Below, in pieces: positions 14,234-16,713 of a stretch of 16,713 nucleotides of DNA. The first letter of the stretch is position 1. The number at the start of each line of letters is the position of its first letter. The notes beneath the pieces are model-generated. The model was not told the origin of the DNA, made no database searches, and saw only the letters and a program-made list of their open reading frames with translations. Position numbers and translations under genes: made by a program. The DNA is taken from NCBI GenBank assembly GCA_947293975.1, contig CAMYPV010000023.1:1-16713 (forward strand), given 5' to 3'. The stretch is from an uncultured Ezakiella sp. GTDB lineage: Bacteria; Bacillota; Clostridia; Tissierellales; Peptoniphilaceae.

Positions 14234-15739
14234 CTAAAACTTGTGTACAGATTTAAACTCGTTAATTACATCTATAATCTTATTTTCTATTTCAGGAGTA
14301 ATATCCTTCTTATCATCTAACTCTTTAATCAAATCAATATGGGTGTCATTTACATATGTTAAGAATTGATTTTCGAAATCTTTTACCTTTTCAACAGGAA
14401 TTTCTTTTAAATAACCCTTTGTTAATGCAAATAGAATCAAGATTTGATTAGTTACTGGCATCGGTGAATACTGAGGTTGCTTCAAAACTTCAAGTATTTT
14501 TTGTCCGTTATTAAGTCTGTCTTGAGTATCTTGATCAAGTTCGCTTCCAAACTGTGCAAATGCACTAAGTTCTCTATATTGAGCAAGTTCAAGCTTAATA
14601 CCGCCAGAAACTTTTTTCATTGCTTTATTTTGAGCATTACCACCAACACGAGAAACTGAAAGCCCTGCATTAACAGCTGGTCTTTGTCCTGAGAAGAACA
14701 ATTCAGTTTCAAGGAAGATTTGTCCATCAGTAATTGAAATAACATTCGTAGGAATATATTGTGAAATATCCCCTGCTTGCGTCTCAATTATAGGGAGTGC
14801 TGTAATACTTCCTCCACCATATTTCGCATCAAGTCTCGCCGCTCTTTCCAATAATCTTGAATGTATATAGAATACATCTCCAGGATAAGCCTCACGTCCC
14901 GGCGGACGTCTTAGAAGTAATGACATTGAACGATATGCAACAGCGTGTTTACTTAGATCGTCATATATAATTAAAACGTCTTTTCCTTGGTGCATAAATT
15001 CTTCAGCCATTGCAACGCCAGCATATGGAGCAATATATTGAATAGGAGCAAGTTCACTAGCACTCGCACTAACAATTATGGTATAATCCATAGCACCATT
15101 TTTTTCTAAAGTTTCAACTATACCTGCAACTGTTGACATTTTTTGTCCAATTGCAACATAAATACATATAACATCTTGATTTTTTTGATTGATAATTGTA
15201 TCAACAGCAATTGCAGTTTTACCTGTTTGTCTGTCGCCAATAATCAACTCTCTTTGTCCTCTTCCAATTGGAATAATAGAGTCAATAGTTTTAATACCAG
15301 TTTGTAAAGGAACAGAAACAGACTTTCTTTCAATAACACCTGGAGCTTTTGACTCAATTGGTCTAAATTTGTCTGCACTAATTGCACCTTTACCATCTAT
15401 TGGTTGACCTAATGGATTAACTACCCTACCAATAAGTTTATCACCAACTGGTACTTCTACAATACGGCCTGTTCTCTTAGCTTTCATTCCTTCTTTTAAA
15501 TCTGATTCACTACCTAAAAGTACAACACCAACATTGTCTTCTTCCAGGTTTTGTGCCATGGCATATATTCCATTCTCAAATTCAAGAAGTTCGCCAGCCA
15601 TACAATTATCGAGACCATATAAACGTGCAATACCATCGCCAACTTCTATTATAGTTCCAACTTCTGAGGTAGATATATCATCGTCATACCTTTCAATCAT
15701 TGATTTGATTATAGAGGTAATCTCTTCAGGTTTCATCAT
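14234..15739 (-). CDS. atpA: F1 ATP synthase alpha subunit
   Basis: This 501-residue alpha subunit binds nucleotide at the non-catalytic sites. It shows Walker A GDRQTGKT (168-175), Walker B VLIIYDD (255-261), RRPPGREAYPGDVFY (278-291), and SVSRVGG with the arginine finger Arg364 that reaches into the beta site. The start overlaps the atpH stop by 4 nt (ATGA), with GAGGTG upstream. The first two codons are both ATG, so the initiating Met could be either one. Confidence 0.98.
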   Translation of the reverse strand: MMKPEEITSIIKSMIERYDDDISTSEVGTIIEVGDGIARLYGLDNCMAGELLEFENGIYAMAQNLEEDNVGVVLLGSESDLKEGMKAKRTGRIVEVPVGDKLIGRVVNPLGQPIDGKGAISADKFRPIESKAPGVIERKSVSVPLQTGIKTIDSIIPIGRGQRELIIGDRQTGKTAIAVDTIINQKNQDVICIYVAIGQKMSTVAGIVETLEKNGAMDYTIIVSASASELAPIQYIAPYAGVAMAEEFMHQGKDVLIIYDDLSKHAVAYRSMSLLLRRPPGREAYPGDVFYIHSRLLERAARLDAKYGGGSITALPIIETQAGDISQYIPTNVISITDGQIFLETELFFSGQRPAVNAGLSVSRVGGNAQNKAMKKVSGGIKLELAQYRELSAFAQFGSELDQDTQDRLNNGQKILEVLKQPQYSPMPVTNQILILFALTKGYLKEIPVEKVKDFENQFLTYVNDTHIDLIKELDDKKDITPEIENKIIDVINEFKSVHKF

Positions 15740-16272
15740 ATTTTCACCTCAATCTTCTTTAATTTTCTTCTTAATCTTTCAAAAGTTGCCTCAAGCGATA
15801 AATCGAGTAATTCACCCTCAACTAAAACATCAAAACCCATTAAAAGTGACGAATCTACAGTTTCTGTTAATAAAACTTTCTTTCCTGTATTTGATTCTAT
15901 ATTAGTAATAATGTTTTTAATTTGTTCATCACTTAATTTTTTTGCAGATCTTATCTCTACATTTATTTCATTTCTATATAAAGAAAGGTATTGATTAAAT
16001 TCATCATAACATTCTTTAATATATGACTCTCTACCTTTTTTTACTAGAACCTTCAAAAAGTTTTTAAAAATTACTTCTGAATTCTCACATACTCTGTCAA
16101 TAAAAATAAATTTATCAGAATCACTAATAATAGGATTTAGAAAAAACTTATTAACTTTATCATCATATATAGAGATAAAATCATCATAAGATTGCTTGCA
16201 ACTATCCAACTTTTCTTTTTCTTCAGCTAGCTCAAATAGACTTTCTGCATATACATTAGCTATTTTTGCCAT
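15736..16272 (-). CDS. atpH: ATP synthase delta subunit
   Basis: This 178-residue delta subunit (OSCP homologue) links the b stalk to the top of F1. The opening MAKIANVYAESLFELAEEKEKLD is typical, as is the C-terminal IRSAKKLSDEQIKNIITNIESNTGKKVLL followed by GFDVLVEGELLDLSLEATFERLRRKL. It overlaps atpF by 13 nt and atpA by 4 nt, which points to translational coupling. Confidence 0.96.
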   Translation of the reverse strand: MAKIANVYAESLFELAEEKEKLDSCKQSYDDFISIYDDKVNKFFLNPIISDSDKFIFIDRVCENSEVIFKNFLKVLVKKGRESYIKECYDEFNQYLSLYRNEINVEIRSAKKLSDEQIKNIITNIESNTGKKVLLTETVDSSLLMGFDVLVEGELLDLSLEATFERLRRKLKKIEVKI

Positions 16273-16713
16273 TTTGTTTCACCCAGTTCTTTTATTCTCT
16301 TATTTGTGAATTTTCTTGCAGCTTCTGGATTGTGTTCGACATCTGATAAGTCTTTCGCGGCAAGTAAGGCTATATCAACTATTTCGTCTTTTAAATTAGA
16401 AAAAGCTTTTTGTTTAGTCTCTTCAGCTTCTTTATTTGCAGAATCAATAATTCTTCTTTTTTCATTTTCTGCTTCTTGTTTTGCTTTCGAAACTATTGTA
16501 TCAAAATTTTTTCTTGCTGTTGATAAGATTGACATTGCTTCATTATTTGCTTCTTCAATCTTTCCAGAATATTCTTGTTTTAACTCTTCAACTTCAGCTT
16601 TAATATTTTCTGAAGACTTAATATTATCTTCGATATAAGCCTTTCTTTTGTTCAAATATTCAGTAACCGGTTTGAATAACAAATGCCTTAAACCTAAGAA
16701 AAGTAACAATGTT
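16260..16713 (-). CDS. atpF: ATP synthase Fo subunit b, N-terminus cut by window edge
   Basis: About 150 codons of the peripheral-stalk b subunit are present, and the frame is open to the window edge. The Met that could be assigned to the TTG at 16709 is really an internal Leu: the local sequence TLLLFLGLRHLLFKPVTEYL is the conserved end of the single membrane helix plus the LFKPV segment, and the start lies outside. The rest is a long charged helix (EELKQEYSGKIEEANNEAM ... KQEAENEKRRI) that dimerises and ends in the delta-binding region. Subunits c and a presumably lie further upstream, outside the window, so H+ versus Na+ use cannot be judged here. Confidence 0.95.
   Translation of the reverse strand, partial: TLLLFLGLRHLLFKPVTEYLNKRKAYIEDNIKSSENIKAEVEELKQEYSGKIEEANNEAMSILSTARKNFDTIVSKAKQEAENEKRRIIDSANKEAEETKQKAFSNLKDEIVDIALLAAKDLSDVEHNPEAARKFTNKRIKELGETKWQK

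Noticed and set aside
15534..15905. Plus-strand 123-codon open frame opposite atpA/atpH
   Set aside because: It is a frame shadow of well-supported ATP synthase genes with no RBS and no recognisable product. The same applies to all other plus-strand open frames in the window.
1..16713. tRNA(Sec) gene (selC), other RNA genes, CRISPR arrays or insertion sequences
   Set aside because: I saw no cloverleaf-like GC-rich segment, no regularly spaced repeats and no transposase. The intergenic gaps are too short for most of these.

Overview
The window reads as part of the chromosome of an AT-rich, low-GC Gram-positive bacterium, most likely an anaerobic Firmicute of the Clostridia/Tissierellia type. 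The basis is AT-rich codon use, strong AAGGAGG-type ribosome binding sites, several TTG/GTG starts, a Gram-positive style F-ATPase operon, and a complete selDAB set for making and inserting selenocysteine. I do not name a genus. Every gene I accept lies on the minus strand, so the gene order below runs from high to low coordinates.

Region 1 (16713 to about 11517): the distal part of the F1Fo ATP synthase operon, atpF (cut by the window edge), atpH, atpA, atpG, atpD, atpC. It is tightly packed and closed by a hairpin terminator at 11517-11565.

Region 2 (11498 to 3843): a new transcription unit starts at a good sigma-A-type promoter whose -35 box lies inside a perfect 16-bp palindrome. It appears to encode, in series, a ComEA-like helix-hairpin-helix lipoprotein, SelD, SelA, SelB, an OmpR-type response regulator, and a secreted protein joining an LTA-synthase-like domain to a glycerophosphodiesterase-like domain. 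The junctions overlap or are separated by 1-7 nt, and the unit ends in a 13-bp perfect hairpin terminator. SelD is itself a selenoprotein: the correct start is at 10877, and an in-frame TGA at 10827-10829 sits at the catalytic Cys/Sec position, followed at once by a SECIS-like hairpin. Naive gene calling loses the first 29 residues. SelD makes selenophosphate, SelA converts seryl-tRNA(Sec) to selenocysteinyl-tRNA(Sec), and SelB delivers it, so SelD production depends on the pathway it feeds. No tRNA(Sec) gene (selC) is visible here.

Region 3 (3770 to 1101): a monocistronic P-type Ca2+ ATPase, followed by a strong terminator.

Region 4 (963 to 1): an unrecognised 231-residue protein followed immediately by the 5' part of a type IV prepilin gene (GTG start) that runs off the window.

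The most unusual elements are: the Sec-containing SelD with its SECIS-like hairpin; the orphan response regulator whose phospho-acceptor Asp is Glu; the two-domain envelope protein whose LTA-synthase-like half has lost its metal ligands; and the linkage of these last two to a selenium operon headed by a ComEA-like lipoprotein.
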